Shown here piece after piece: positions 1 to 9,730 of a stretch of 64,000 nucleotides of DNA. The notes under the pieces were generated by a model. It saw nothing but the letters and a program-made list of their open reading frames with translations, made no database searches and was not told the origin of the DNA. Position 1 is the first letter of the stretch. Each line of letters begins with the position of its first letter. The translations under genes were made by a program, and so were the position numbers. Origin of the DNA: Sepiola atlantica (taxonomy: Eukaryota > Mollusca > Cephalopoda > Sepiida > Sepiolidae); contig OY744517.1 of NCBI GenBank assembly GCA_963556195.1, positions 144,674,382-144,738,381 of the forward strand, given 5' to 3'.

Positions 1-3
1 AGC

Positions 4-19
4 GGGGGGGGGGGGGGGG
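4..19. repeat. poly-G tract
   Basis: An uninterrupted run of G at the window edge. Similar G or C runs recur at about 28450, 28640, 33226, 33767, 39660, 39793, 41144, 43052 and 49720. Confidence 0.9.
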
Positions 20-537
20 CTGGTGAGTAAACAGCCAGGAGTGACTTTTGTTCTTGTTGATCTTTCTTTTTTTATCACGAGAAAGAGAGGACAGTTTTGT
101 TAAAAATCGTTACAGAAAAGAGATGCGCTTCCCAGTATAAGCAATCTGTGGAAATGCAGTAAGAAAATAAATATTTTTTATAAAAAAGAGAGGATATTTT
201 GTCCACTTTTTTTATCAAGTATTCTATTTTCAGCTGTAATGATTCATCATACCCGAGGTCAAGATAATTCTCTGCAGAGAATGAATGAGTCAGGCCCAAT
301 GCGACCGGTTACTTTCAGTTCGGACATGGGCAACAAACCACACAAGTTTTTGAGGTCTTAGACACAACATGGGATCAAGACAATGGTCAAACGCCGCTCT
401 AAAATAGAAATGTGACTATCGATGTCTAGTATCTTGTGGTGCCATGCAAGGACGATAAGATTCCACCCTGGGAGACATCCACGGCCATGAGATTATCACA
501 ATGGTAGTTAGACGCACACAGGATTGCAGGATAGTAC
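20..537. other. unassigned sequence, no gene seen
   Basis: The only frame over 60 codons is a 74-codon minus-strand frame at 75-299 with no recognisable motif. I see no splice-site pattern, RNA gene or repeat that I can match elsewhere in the window. Confidence 0.5.
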
Positions 538-1400
538 AACAGACTAATCTATCAGTGTTTTATAAATTCTAATGTAAAAAAAAACAGTGGATTAATTAAA
601 CTGAATTTTTAAAAACGTATGCAAACTCAAGTACAAAAAGAAAAGTAACAAAGTTAAAAGCATATTATGTTTCGAGATTTTTTAGGTAAAGAGTGATAAT
701 TTGTATTATTTGAATTATCAGACTATTGTTCTCTTTCTCTGGGATGTTAGTCTTACAACATTGTGCGATAACATCAATACAAATAATACAAAGTTAAAAG
801 CTAAACTTTTCTTTGGATGTCAACCAAAATAACTTTAAATAACAAACAAATTTTGAAAGAAAACGCAACACGAAATTCCTTATGAATCAATAAATTGAAA
901 AAGCACTTGAAATGAGAATAAGAATTACCTACCAGCATCTTATGGCAGAACTTTGGATCAATCACATACCCTCTCGAGTTATTTTTATTTTTGTTTGTTC
1001 TTAAATAACTTTTTTCTTTAGTTTTTTTTTTTTAACCCAAAACAAGGCACATTGCCAGAGACGTAGGGGGCTACTGTGAATTAGGGGCCATACCTACAGG
1101 GGCATTCTAAGTAGAGAGGTGAGCAGCAAAATCTTTTCTTACATTTTAGAAGGGAAGAGGGAGATTCCATTTCCAGGTTAATTCATCGTAAATGTATTCC
1201 TGTTATGCGAACAATAAAGACGAGTGGAGATATTAAAACTTTTGTTATATTACATAACTTTTATTCCTAACTAAACCATTTTTTACATATATCATTAAAT
1301 ATTTGGAAATTCCAAAATGTTTTCATAAATATGCGAAAATTTCAAGTTACTGCTGCTGCTTTCAAACAAACATACACACAAATGCTTTTGTGATATCATA
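538..1400 (+). repeat. diverged tandem duplication, copy A
   Basis: This block aligns in order with 2423-3325. Shared landmarks are AGAATTACCTACCAGCAT (927 against 2726), GGCAGAACTTTGGATCAATC, ATTCCATTTCCA, and AATTCCAAAATGTTTTCATA (1310 against 3254) followed by CTGCTGCT. Copy A has two insertions absent from copy B: one at 662-801 with target-site duplications, and about 115 bp near 1012-1127. No coding capacity is evident. Confidence 0.75.
648..801 (-). mobile_element. truncated SINE fragment with 14-bp flanking duplication
   Basis: ACAAAGTTAAAAGC occurs exactly at 648-661 and again at 788-801. Copy B of the surrounding duplication has the sequence once (near 2540) and lacks the 126 bases between. 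The insert contains a degraded tail of the common SINE family (GATAATTTG-TATTATT... CTATTGTTCTC...), as at 50948. A duplication of this length is typical of LINE-mediated retrotransposition. Confidence 0.65.
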
Positions 1401-2035
1401 AAAGACCCTTTCTTCCTTTCCCATCTCTTTCTTCCTCTCTCACTCACCTGTTTTCTCTCTCTCTTAATGACTCATGTCATTCGCCTCCTCCCACCATTTT
1501 CTCTAATCATAATCTCCCTTTATTTACATTATTCGCCCTTCCTCCGCTCATGACCTATTGTGTCAGTATTTGTTATATATATTATTAAATATATAATTTC
1601 CTAACTTTGACATTAGTTGATAACCATGTTTTGACACGAAAGTATTTACTTGATAATGGATGACGTCATAAAAGCTTTTCACAACTTAAAAAAATGAAGA
1701 TGATTTTGGGATATTTTCAAATAAATAACTTTTTTGTTGATAATAATCATTCGTTTATTTTTATCTGCCATTTCACTCCCTCTCTCATTGTGATGTCATA
1801 TCACTCTCTCTAACACAGCATTTAAGGTTGCTTATGTTTTTTCAAACATACAGAAATATTTATGAAACTTTCTTGTGATATCATAATAAATCCTCTCTTT
1901 CATATTTCTCTCTTCTCCTTCATCAATTTCCCCTTCTCTCTTAATTACATCATTAAACTCCTCCCAACTCCACTTCTCTTATCATTTACCCATCATTTAC
2001 ATTATTCATCTTTCCTGACATCATCCAGTGTGCAT
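1370..2035 (+). repeat. pyrimidine-rich repeated modules
   Basis: Two related modules (about 1370-1625 and 1830-2035) share GTGATATCATAA, CCTCTCT runs, CATTTACATTATTC and TTGTTATATATA-type ends. A third copy lies at 3815-4070. The 73-codon frame at 1862-2083 is just low-complexity translation of this module. Confidence 0.6.
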
Positions 2036-2084
2036 GATGACAATCAAGGAAGCAAGGTCCGAAGTTTTAGTAGCATAATATAGA
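2035..2084 (-). mobile_element. Helitron-like 5' terminus
   Basis: Read on the minus strand, this begins A|TCTATATTATGCTACTAAAA and continues CTTGCTTCC. It resembles the 5' end of the 52.3-52.5 kb element and the A-T insertion rule with 5' TC of Helitrons. The 3' end was not located, so the call rests on the terminus alone. Confidence 0.35.
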
Positions 2085-2422
2085 TGTTGCAGTTGCTCCT
2101 AAATAGGAAGTCAGATGATATAACAAAAGTATAAATATGCACGCTTACACTGTAAGTCGGTGTTCATTTTACAGTGAATTAAAGTTGGAAAATGAACCTT
2201 AACTCTAAAAATTAAAATAATTTAAAAAGAACAATTTTTGAAAAATGTAATCACTAAATGAATACCCGTCCTAAGATAGGTAAAATTAATTGGAAATTAA
2301 TGGAAAAAGTGTCGAGAACCCTAAGCGTTTTAGTTTGGCTCACGTGATTCCTTGGGGAGTGGTGTTTGGGTTTACTTTTTGTCTAATCCACACGAGCCTT
2401 AAAGGGACAAAGGGAGACAACC
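2085..2422. other. unassigned sequence, no gene seen
   Basis: AT-rich sequence between the two duplication copies. Short overlapping frames at 2290-2540 on both strands show no motif. Confidence 0.45.
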
Positions 2423-2919
2423 ACACGGACCAATCTATGAGTCTTATAAATTGCAATAGGAAAGAATGTGTGGAATCATTCAGCTGAATTTTAAGAACGT
2501 ATGTGAACATAAGTGCAAAAAGAAGAAAATTGAAGAACAAAGTTAAAAGTTAAAATTTTACTTGGATCTCAGTCAAAATAAGGCTAAATGTCAAACAATT
2601 TTTTTTTTAAAGAAATACCAAATTCCTTAAACTACATTGAAACTAAAATCGAAATTTTACGAGTCAATAAATTAAAAAAAAAAAATAAATGAAATAGCAC
2701 TTTAATTGGATATAAGAATTACCTACCAGCATTTCATGGCAGAACTTTGGATCAATCAATCACATACCTTATAGAGTTATTTAAAAAAAAAATTTTGTTC
2801 AAATAACTTTTCTTACATTTTAAAGAGAGCAAGGGAGGAATTCCATTTCCAAGTTTATACATTGTAAATTGATCCCTGTTTTGCAGACAGTAAAAGACAA
2901 GTGAAAAGTTGTTTTTTTT

Positions 2920-3165
2920 ACTATGTGGGTCACCATTATCAAGGCCAAGAGCCACTTGAGAATAAAGGTTAGTGAGACGAGAATAATTGACAGTCGAAAG
3001 ATGAGGAACACTATCGGAGTACTAATATTGATCAATCATATGAACTGTATTTTATTACTTAGGGGACGGTTCATGACAATAATTTGTTGACATTGGATTT
3101 ATAAATGATCAAGTTGTAATCAGTAGGGAAGCAGTCCTGTGGTAATGTAGATAATTAAGCTTCTG
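2920..3165 (+). mobile_element. CACTTATCAAGG interspersed repeat, copy 1
   Basis: It matches copies at 14372, 27272, 30705 (minus), 48325, 56755 (minus) and 57770. Shared blocks are GGTCACC-ATTATCAAGGCCA, GAGCCACTTGAGAATAA, TTGACATTGGATTTATAAAT and GCAGTCCTGTGGTAATGT. It interrupts copy B of the local duplication. No coding frame is seen and the element class is unknown. Confidence 0.6.
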
Positions 3166-3201
3166 TTGCAGCACAAGACCTATTCGTAACTAGACCATTT
3201 G

Positions 3202-3202
<1 letters not shown>

Positions 3203-3238
<36 letters not shown>
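3203..3238. repeat. (TA)n microsatellite
   Basis: About 18 uninterrupted TA units lie inside duplication copy B. Confidence 0.95.
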
Positions 3239-3242
<4 letters not shown>

Positions 3243-3325
3243 GATATCTTGAAATTCCAAAATGTTTTCATAAATATTTTAAAATTTCAAGTTACTGCTG
3301 CTGCTGCTTTCAAACACACGTGCCC

Positions 3326-3814
3326 ACAGATAGTCAGTACAGATGCAACACCGATTTTCTGGCACTCTTAGTTCCAAAGTCTTGCAGAACAATCTGATTT
3401 CACCATAATAATTATTCATCAAAACACCCCTAAACCACTAATTATACACCTATCATATCTCTAAACTATAACACCACTAAGTTTTTTCAGTAATTCAACT
3501 TTAGATAGAAATAGACGCCTGGTTATGTTTAACACCACAAATTGTACATTGAATTTGCCAGTGAAACCATAACTAGGAAGACATTTAAGAAAAATAAAAT
3601 ATAAATAAGGTGATACTACCACCAGCAGGTGCAGTGTAAACAAAAAAATTGATGGCAAGCTCTACACCCAGAGCCATCTGTTGACCGACCAGTAAACTAA
3701 TCTGGCAACATCGAGATTATCAAGTTCCCTTTCATGATTTTGTCTGTATTGAAAGAGGTGCCGGAAAATAAATGCTGCCCCTGTATTATTTGCATCAGTA
3801 GCAGCCAGGAGATT
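3326..3814. other. unassigned sequence, no gene seen
   Basis: The 65-codon minus-strand frame at 3461-3658 is hydrophobic and of low complexity, with no family motif. I recognise nothing else here. Confidence 0.45.
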
Positions 3815-4070
3815 ACGGCTGCTGCTGCTTTCAAACAAACATGCATCAATATTTATGAAACTCTTGTGCTCTCATAATAAACCCTCTCTCTTCTCTCTCC
3901 TTTCTCTTAATCATTTACATCATTCAACTCTCCCACAACTTCTCTTATCATTCGCCCTTCCCCCACCTGTGACCCATTGCATCAGTATTTGTTATATATA
4001 GTATTGAATACATAATTCACAAAGGGATGACATCATCAACTAAAACAGGTTGTAAACATCAGACAGAGAT
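3815..4070 (+). repeat. third copy of the pyrimidine-rich module
   Basis: CTGCTGCTGCTTTCAAACAA is followed by ATATTTATGAAACT, CTCATAATAAACCCTCTCTC and CCATTGCATCAGTATTTGTT. This parallels 1370-1625 and 1830-2035. Confidence 0.6.
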
Positions 4071-4127
4071 TCTTTATGACCTCATAAATGCAGAAATAAC
4101 AAAAGCATTAAAACATATATATATATA

Positions 4128-4267
4128 TAATAAAATTGAAATATAAGCCAAATTAGCAATACAAGATTAATTTTTTTTTTTTTTTCGTACATGTAAGAAA
4201 AAAATAAAAAAAAAAAAAAATAAATTAATCTTGTATTGCTAATTTGGCTTATATTTCAATTTTATTA
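4128..4267. repeat. perfect 43-bp inverted repeat (foldback)
   Basis: Bases 4128-4170 are the exact reverse complement of 4225-4267 (arm core AAGCCAAATTAGCAATACAA). The 54-base spacer is a T run followed by an A run, which would extend the stem to about 55 bp and leave a loop around CGTACATG. There is no coding content. It may be a young foldback element or a replication-slippage product. Confidence 0.85.
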
Positions 4268-4302
4268 ACTTTCCATGCAATACTTTAAAACTTGAACGAT
4301 AA

Positions 4303-4303
<1 letters not shown>

Positions 4304-4348
<45 letters not shown>
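4304..4348. repeat. (AC)n(AT)n microsatellite
   Basis: A short CA run passes into about 20 AT units immediately upstream of the U2-headed element's insertion site. Confidence 0.9.
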
Positions 4349-4350
<2 letters not shown>

Positions 4351-4373
4351 TAAACCGCTTAGACCCAGAGGCG

Positions 4374-4680
4374 CGTTCTTGGCCATTTGGCTAAGATCAA
4401 AGTGTAGTATCTGTTCCGATGGATACTGCACTCCATACTGGTATTGTCCGGGTCTTCAGGCCTTGTGATGCCGGTCTATGGGTCTGTCCTGTGCAGATCT
4501 GGGAAGTAACGCTCCCAGGCTTTGCCACCCCTCTTTGGGGAGGATTAAGTTTAATACTTAATGTCTGAGGCACTCTGCCCAGGCAATTTTTTAAGACGCC
4601 GCTAGCACTCCTCCTCTGGAGTGCATACCCACTTTCCGACCTTGTGTCACATTCTACTGCGTGGGACGTAGATAAATAGC
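4374..4680 (+). mobile_element. U2 snRNA-headed SINE-like element
   Basis: The first 43 bases (4374-4416) match the 5' end of U2 snRNA nearly base for base: CGC-TTCT-GGCC-TTTGG, then GGCTAAGATCAAAGTGTAGT and ATCTGTTC, including the GTAGTA branch-recognition block. The rest is a non-U2 body with GTCTGTCCTGTGCAGATCT, CTCCCAGGCTTTGCCACC, GAGGCACTCTGCCCAGGCAA, TTTCCGACCTTGTGTCA and a GTAGATAAATAGC tail. An exact 11-bp duplication, AGACCCAGAGG, flanks it at 4363-4373 and 4681-4691, so the 5' boundary falls at about U2 nucleotide 3. The body recurs without the U2 head at 11840-12149. SINEs are normally moved by LINE machinery; the U2 identity is from my knowledge of U2, not from a search. Confidence 0.75.
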
Positions 4681-4930
4681 AGACCCAGAGGTTCTAGTTA
4701 TACTACTAAAACTCTGTGGATTTGTTTATCTTGTTTGTCTCCATGCACACTGGATGACATCATCGTTTTGTGATGTCATCCATTAAAAGAGATGGTGATA
4801 ACCATAACAATGGATGACGTCACAAAGTGATGCCGTCTTCTTCAAACCCAACAGAGAGAGGGGGAAGAGATCCTTTATTACGTTTCAACTAGACAACCGT
4901 CAAGACACGTATGAGTCTAGCATAATATAT
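4681..4930 (+). mobile_element. Helitron-like non-autonomous fragment
   Basis: TTATACTACTAAAACTCTG follows the SINE's flanking duplication and resembles the 5' terminus seen on the minus strand at 52.5 kb and 2.08 kb. GATGACATCATC and GGATGACGTCACAAAGTG blocks are shared with 52.38-52.46 kb. The bases just before it (CCAGAGGTTCTAGTTATA) are a rough inverse, suggesting head-to-head copies. The 3' boundary near 4925 is uncertain. Confidence 0.4.
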
Positions 4931-5115
4931 ATATATGTTTTTGTTCCTCATCTCTATATTCGGTGTCTTCAATTAAAGAACTCCCCCCTCACCCGGTGTT
5001 CTGTTGCTGATATCAGATCCAGGGACCAACAAGCCGATTCCGATTTTTTTATAAATTTTTTTATTATCATTATCACTTGTACGCTGCCGTAGTCCCAATG
5101 AAAGCTGATCATGAC

Positions 5116-5119
<4 letters not shown>

Positions 5120-5175
<56 letters not shown>
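5120..5175. repeat. (TA)n microsatellite
   Basis: About 28 TA units without interruption. Confidence 0.95.
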
Positions 5176-5179
<4 letters not shown>

Positions 5180-5528
5180 TGTTAGAGTCAAATGAATTCC
5201 AGAAGGAAATCCGGGTATGAGAGCTCAATGTAATAAACAGAGCAAGAATAAAATAAAGTAACACGGAATCACAATCACCGGTGCAATAATTTATTTCGAC
5301 CCTACGGTCTTATTCAAGCATCCAAGCGAGGTGATTACATTTTTTAAAATGAAAAAAATGAGAAACTCACTCACTCACTATTTCAATACACATATAGAGA
5401 GAGCGACAACATTTAATATATATCTTGAGAGAGAGAGGGAAATGAATTATTTAAGACGTATATTGAGGCGGAGGAGAGTGACAACATATTTAATATATAT
5501 AGAGAGAGATTTATAACGTTAGGCAATA
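5176..5528. other. unassigned interspersed sequence
   Basis: GAGCTCAATGTAATAAACAG and ATTTCGACCCTACGGTCTTA look like interspersed-repeat pieces; the first resembles 28120-28145. Two GA-rich patches with CGACAACATTTAATATAT (about 5403) and TGACAACATATTTAATATAT (about 5478) repeat each other. The 61-codon frame at 5331-5516 is not convincing. Confidence 0.4.
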
Positions 5529-5612
5529 CAGTCTGAATGTAAATAGATTCTCGCAACTATCAGTGTAATTACCTTTTTGCCCAGTTCAAAATTTCTATTT
5601 ACATTCAGACTG
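5529..5612. repeat. 18-bp perfect inverted repeat
   Basis: CAGTCTGAATGTAAATAG at 5529-5546 is the exact reverse complement of 5595-5612, with a 48-base spacer. It could mark the ends of a small foldback unit. Confidence 0.8.
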
Positions 5613-6389
5613 AGCATAATCTAATATATAAAGTCAAGACGATTTTTCCCCTGTACCTTCTTGAAGAATAGGAAAATAACCACATGCATCACAGGCTACT
5701 AAACTCACCACTATATTACGCTTATTCACTTGAGCATGTTTTAGTAAATTTGTCATTATTTTTCTCCAGTTAACACTAAATATTACTTTTGGCCCACTAT
5801 CTTCGATTCTCCTCAAAACCTGCTCCATATAGGTGGTAGCAAAAAACTTTTCCCCCTAACACTTAAGTACTGACACTCTCCCCATCGACATCAGGAATTA
5901 ATAAACAACGTCTACTTCTAAAAAATTGTCCGTTATTATTTCCAATTCGTCTATTAATTTACTACATAATACAAAACATTACCCACACATTTAATGTATG
6001 CTCTCACTAATTCCTAGAATATCAGATTACGTTATTTCTACTTATTACATATGCATTTATAGTAATTCCGAACATAGTACCTTCCAGTATTTCATCTTTC
6101 AACATGGCAGCTACAATTTCTTCAATGACTTAACTTCCGAATTAAGTCACTATACGCAAAGATATTTGACAGATCTCATAAAGTGTACATTTTCTTATTC
6201 CTACATCTTTCACAGGCATAATATCCAAAAATTGGAAAAAAACATTGATTTCTTGGTATAGAAATGATCCAAAACGTGGGACTGGTGGACCCTACATTCG
6301 GTCGTCTTACGGCGAATCATACAATAACACGCATGCCAGCTACTGACTGGCTTTGGTTAAATCACCTATTTTTTCATAGATTTTATACT
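5613..6389. other. unassigned sequence with possible Helitron 5' end
   Basis: At 5619 the sequence A|TCTAATATATAAAGTCAAG resembles other Helitron-like 5' ends here (7166, 18128, 47624). A 64-codon minus-strand frame (5634-5828) and an 87-codon plus-strand frame (5998-6261) have no motif that I recognise. No matching 3' terminus was found. Confidence 0.3.
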
Positions 6390-6465
6390 CGCTTTCGTAG
6401 CCGAAACGTTAGCAGCAAAGATCCAAGACCGAGAGGTTTATGGTTCGATCTCAGTCATTTCACAC
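6390..6465 (+). mobile_element. tRNA-like SINE head
   Basis: An A-box-like AACGTTAGCAGCAAAG is followed about 40 bases later by a good B box, TGGTTCGATCTC. A T-rich run begins at 6471. There is no cloverleaf I can close, so this reads as a SINE promoter fragment, not a tRNA gene. Confidence 0.4.
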
Positions 6466-6526
6466 AAGTTTTTTTTTTTTTTTACATTGTTAAACTTCTG
6501 CCAACGAGGGAGGGGGGAAGAGAGGA

Positions 6527-6558
6527 CTAATCTCCGAGACCCAAATCTCGGCGATTAG
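6527..6558. other. short hairpin
   Basis: CTAATCTCCGAGA pairs with TCTCGGCGATTAG across a five-base loop with one bulge. No function can be assigned. Confidence 0.4.
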
Positions 6559-6622
6559 ACTGTCTTAAGATTGCACATAAAACTATGGTAATGGTATAAA
6601 AAACAACTTATCTTTTTATGCT

Positions 6623-6625
<3 letters not shown>

Positions 6626-6670
<45 letters not shown>
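6626..6670. repeat. (AT)n microsatellite
   Basis: About 22 AT units. Confidence 0.95.
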
Positions 6671-6671
<1 letters not shown>

Positions 6672-7165
6672 TCATTTGTTATCCTAGGTCACAAGGGGGG
6701 ACATGACCTAATTTCAAGATTAATCTGGTGCAAAGGCACTTTAAAATTATTGTTCTAAAGAGAACAAGAAGGTCAGAAGGACAATTGATTTGCGGTTATA
6801 AAAACGGCTCAGAAAAATCAAATCAATTCAATTTATTTTGATGGGTCGCATCAGGATTTTCCTCATTACAGATCAGTTAACTCTAAAAAATGGTTGTATT
6901 CAATTTGGTTGCTCTATTTTATGGCACATCCACCCTTTTTTAAGATTACTTAAAGATGAATCACAATGTCTATTGTAAACAATTGGATAACATTAATTGA
7001 ACATAAGTTGTTTCATTACGTCACCTATAGAAGATTGAGAAATTGTGGGTTCATACCCTTCTTAACAGTATTAGTGCATAATTCCATGAAATAGATCCAA
7101 TAGGATTTGAACATAGCATAGCAGATTAGAAAATTAAATTTAACTAACAAACCAGAAAATTGTCA
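6671..7165. other. unassigned sequence with one repeat fragment
   Basis: TTTATGGCACATCCACCC at about 6918 is a degraded piece of the ATGGCATATCAACCC family found at 29862, 34994, 35320, 36238, 40175 and 54075. Otherwise there is no gene or match. Confidence 0.4.
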
Positions 7166-7893
7166 TCTTATATATAAAGTTGGGTCCATTTTTCGTGTTA
7201 ATAGCTTTGTCAATAAAGGTACATACTTAAAACTGTTCAGGCAGTTAGGTCAAATATTGTTTTATGTTCTTAAAAAGAAAAATTTAATTTCCAATCGAAT
7301 TCATTGAATTTCATGCTCAATCCAATTAAGAGTTTTGGTTTGATTACTAATACCATAGAAGGTATTGGAGGAGATAATCTGCAGTCCGAAGTCCTCTTCC
7401 TGCCACCAATAACATCATGAAGAAATTTGCAAGATATCTAGAGTCAATTTTTTTAAATTTTCACTTCTATTACACCGCACCCTTCTCCTTCCTTTTTGAT
7501 AGGAGATTTCCATCAATTGAACGTTATTTAAAGTTTCCAGAGCATGCTTCTATAATTTGTGTATTAATATGACTGGTCTAGTGGCCAAATTAATAAGATG
7601 CCAGCCTGCTGAAACGAGATTTCGAATTTAATTCCAGCCTGAGGACAAACATTATTTTATACATTTATTCTAATTTTTAAATCATGGTCAACTTTTCACT
7701 TTGATGAGTTGGAAGGAAAAATAAATAAACGATTAGCTTTTTCCCTATTTTAAAAGAGAATGCAAAATCTTTTTTACATTTATTCATGGCCCAAATAATG
7801 TTTTTTATGCAGGCGAAGAAATCCTATTTCACTGAAATAAATTATTAATGAAAGTAAAGATATTCCTGGGCAATGCCGGGTACAGACAGCTAG
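7166..7893 (+). mobile_element. non-autonomous Helitron, 728 bp
   Basis: The 5' end reads A|TCTTATATATAAAGTTGGG and the 3' end reads CCTGGGCAATGCCGGGTACA then GACAGCTAG|T. That gives 5' TC, 3' CTAG, insertion between A and T, and a GC-rich hairpin (CCTGG/CCGGG) just before the end: the textbook Helitron signature. No Rep/helicase frame is present. Similar 3' ends occur at 18.48, 20.35, 42.64 and (minus) 29.4 and 58.9 kb. Confidence 0.6.
7572..7660 (+). other. tRNA-like segment inside the Helitron
   Basis: ACTGGTCTAGTGGCCAAATT (A-box-like) is followed by ATTTCGAATTTAATTCC (B-box-like) and GCCTGAGGACAAACATT. It looks like a captured or inserted tRNA-derived SINE head; no full cloverleaf is apparent. 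Confidence 0.35.
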
Positions 7894-8172
7894 TATAAGA
7901 TAAAATGTTTAAAATTAATGATATCTAGTAACTACACAATTATGTTTTAAATTAGTAAACAATAATATAGAATTTAAAAAAAGACATTATTTAACAATTT
8001 TCTAATGAATCTGATGTAAAATAAGATGGATCCTTATGTGACTCATTGAAATAAATGTTTATAGATTCAACATAGAGTTTAGTTTAATAATCTATTACTA
8101 ATGGAGATTTGGTATCTGTCTGTCTGAAGCCGAAACTATATTGCTCATCTTTCAATGCTTAATTCGGGAGGG

Positions 8173-8330
8173 GGGTGTGTAGTATCTGTACTGTTTTCAT
8201 GAGACTATCCTCCCAGGCATTATCTTATCCTTTGGCAGAGTAGTGTAATATATGTTCTGTTGTCATGAAACCATCTTCTCAGGTATTACCTCCTCCTTGA
8301 GAAGGGATAGCATACATCAACAAGAAATTG
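8173..8330 (+). repeat. two U2-derived repeat units
   Basis: GTGTAGTATCTGTACTG, TTTCATGAGACTATCCTCCC and AGGCATTATC recur about 83 bases later as GTGTAATATATGTTCTG, TTGTCATGAAACCATCTTCTC and AGGTATTACC. The GTGTAGTATCTGT core is the U2 branch-recognition region also seen at 4403 and 28770. The same unit forms the array at 28135-28650. Confidence 0.5.
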
Positions 8331-8515
8331 TCACAATCAGTTGTTCATTAGCAAACTCAACATTTACATTATATATACTAGCAAAAACATTTCCTAGTAT
8401 TAATACCAATTAAATTGGAATTTTGTCCGGGCTTTGTGTAATTTCACTGGCGACCGAGCATCCCACGTTGTGACATGCTAGAGTCGATTGAAAGTACGGA
8501 AGCTTTGGGTTTGGC

Positions 8516-8577
8516 TCAAAAAAAAAAAAAAAAAAAAAAAAAAAAGAAAGAAAAAAAAAAGAAAGAAAAAAAAAAAG
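8516..8577. repeat. poly-A tract with GAAAG interruptions
   Basis: About 60 bases of A with three G-containing breaks. The lysine-rich or phenylalanine-rich frames across it are artefacts. Confidence 0.9.
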
Positions 8578-8764
8578 ATAACAAAAATGATCCAGAATCG
8601 AATCACACAACTTCTATTATTTGTATAGCAGTTAAAATCAACGTTGAAGATGAATGTGTGATGCTTAAGCATTAAGTTTAGCTAAACAACTGAAGAGGCC
8701 AATGGTATGAAATCACTGGAATAACAAACAAAAATCTAAAGTGTAACCAATATGGAATTTCTAA

Positions 8765-9065
8765 CTGAACCCATTATTTAATCCAACAGATAAAGTTGAA
8801 GGTTCAATCCTTACTACAGGTGATAATATCTAAGAATAAAGTTATAATTAGTTAACACATCTACTTGGTCATGGCTGACTGAATGAGAACAATCTGCTCC
8901 CGTGGATTGAATAAAGAGTTCAGGTCGCAATTCTGTATAGGTTTGACAAAGATTCCCAAGTTCGAAAAAATGTGTCTGAAGAAGATCAGAGATTACATCA
9001 GCCGAAACGTTGTGAAAATAATGACCAAGATAAGAATAGTAGCCGAATAATCCAAATTATCCTCA
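8765..9065 (+). mobile_element. tRNA-derived SINE, copy 2
   Basis: The B box GAAGGTTCAATCC lies at about 8808. The SINE body follows (GGTCATGGCTGACTGAATG, GAGAACAATCTGCTCCCGTG, AGATTCCCAAGTTCGA, TGAAGAAGATCAGAGATTAC) and the diagnostic CAGCCGAAACGTTGTG block with a GAATAATCCAAATTATC tail. The A box is eroded. Compare the fuller copies at 51401 and 35805. Confidence 0.7.
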
Positions 9066-9587
9066 TCTAAAAAAAGTCCGAAACAAGAAAGAAAACTCTG
9101 TTCGGAATCATTTTGTTGTTAACATGCTCTACCACACTTCCAGCTTACTTCTCAGAGCTTGAAAAACGCTTCATGTATTTTCCAAGAGACACCGAAAGGA
9201 TCATCTCCTTGCTGCAGACCTTACAATTGAAATAAAATTACATAAATTTCATATTTCTGGGAAATCAGCCACCACAAAGTATTCAAAAAATCATTCCAAA
9301 ATCGAAATTCTTTAATGTGCACTTTTTAACTCTTAACATTTTTCTAAATCCAGAGTGTCACAGTCCGGCTGACAGACAATAAGATAGCATGATTCGTTAC
9401 AAGATCTGGGACAGAATTGGATGAGGGCTGGCTCAGAACGGATGGTCCTGGACTGTTCATTGTGATCTGCACCTATCAGATACTGGCCAGTGATGACCGA
9501 TCAAATAATTAAAATTAATAGATTTTGTTCTAAGTGCTCATAAAAATATTTTAGAAATTGCATAGTCTCAGAAACTTTTTTTAAAAT
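9066..9587. other. unassigned sequence, no gene seen
   Basis: There is no long frame and no match elsewhere in the window that I noticed. Confidence 0.4.
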
Positions 9588-9730
9588 TTGTATTATTCAA
9601 ACTACTATTCTCATCTTGGTTGTTATTTTCATAACGTTTCGGTTGATATAATCGCCGACCTTCTTCAGGTTGCATCGGCTGAAACGTGAAAATATAAACC
9701 AAGATGAGAATAGTATTTCAAGTAATACAA
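9588..9730. mobile_element. inverted dimer of SINE tails
   Basis: The left arm (9588-9651, CTATTCTCATCTTGGTTGTT ... AACGTTTCGGTTGATATAA) is the reverse complement of the right arm (9671-9730, ATCGGCTGAAACGTGAAAAT ... CCAAGATGAGAATAGTATTT). About 20 bases with the CTTCTTCAGG motif lie between. Two SINE ends sit head to head and would fold into a hairpin of about 60 bp. Confidence 0.75.

Larger units (their letters stand above)
2423..3325 (+). repeat. diverged tandem duplication, copy B
   Basis: Partner of 538-1400. It carries its own insertion at 2920-3165 (a copy of the CACTTATCAAGG family) and an expanded (TA)n at 3203-3238 where copy A has only a short ACATATATCATTA stretch. The two copies therefore diverged and then collected different insertions. 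Confidence 0.75.

Noticed and set aside
4374..4416. Functional U2 snRNA gene
   Set aside because: Only the first ~46 nucleotides of U2 are represented. The Sm site and later stem-loops are absent, and a duplication flanks the element.
8410..8675. Lys-rich and Phe-rich frames across the poly-A tract
   Set aside because: They are pure homopolymer translation on opposite strands.
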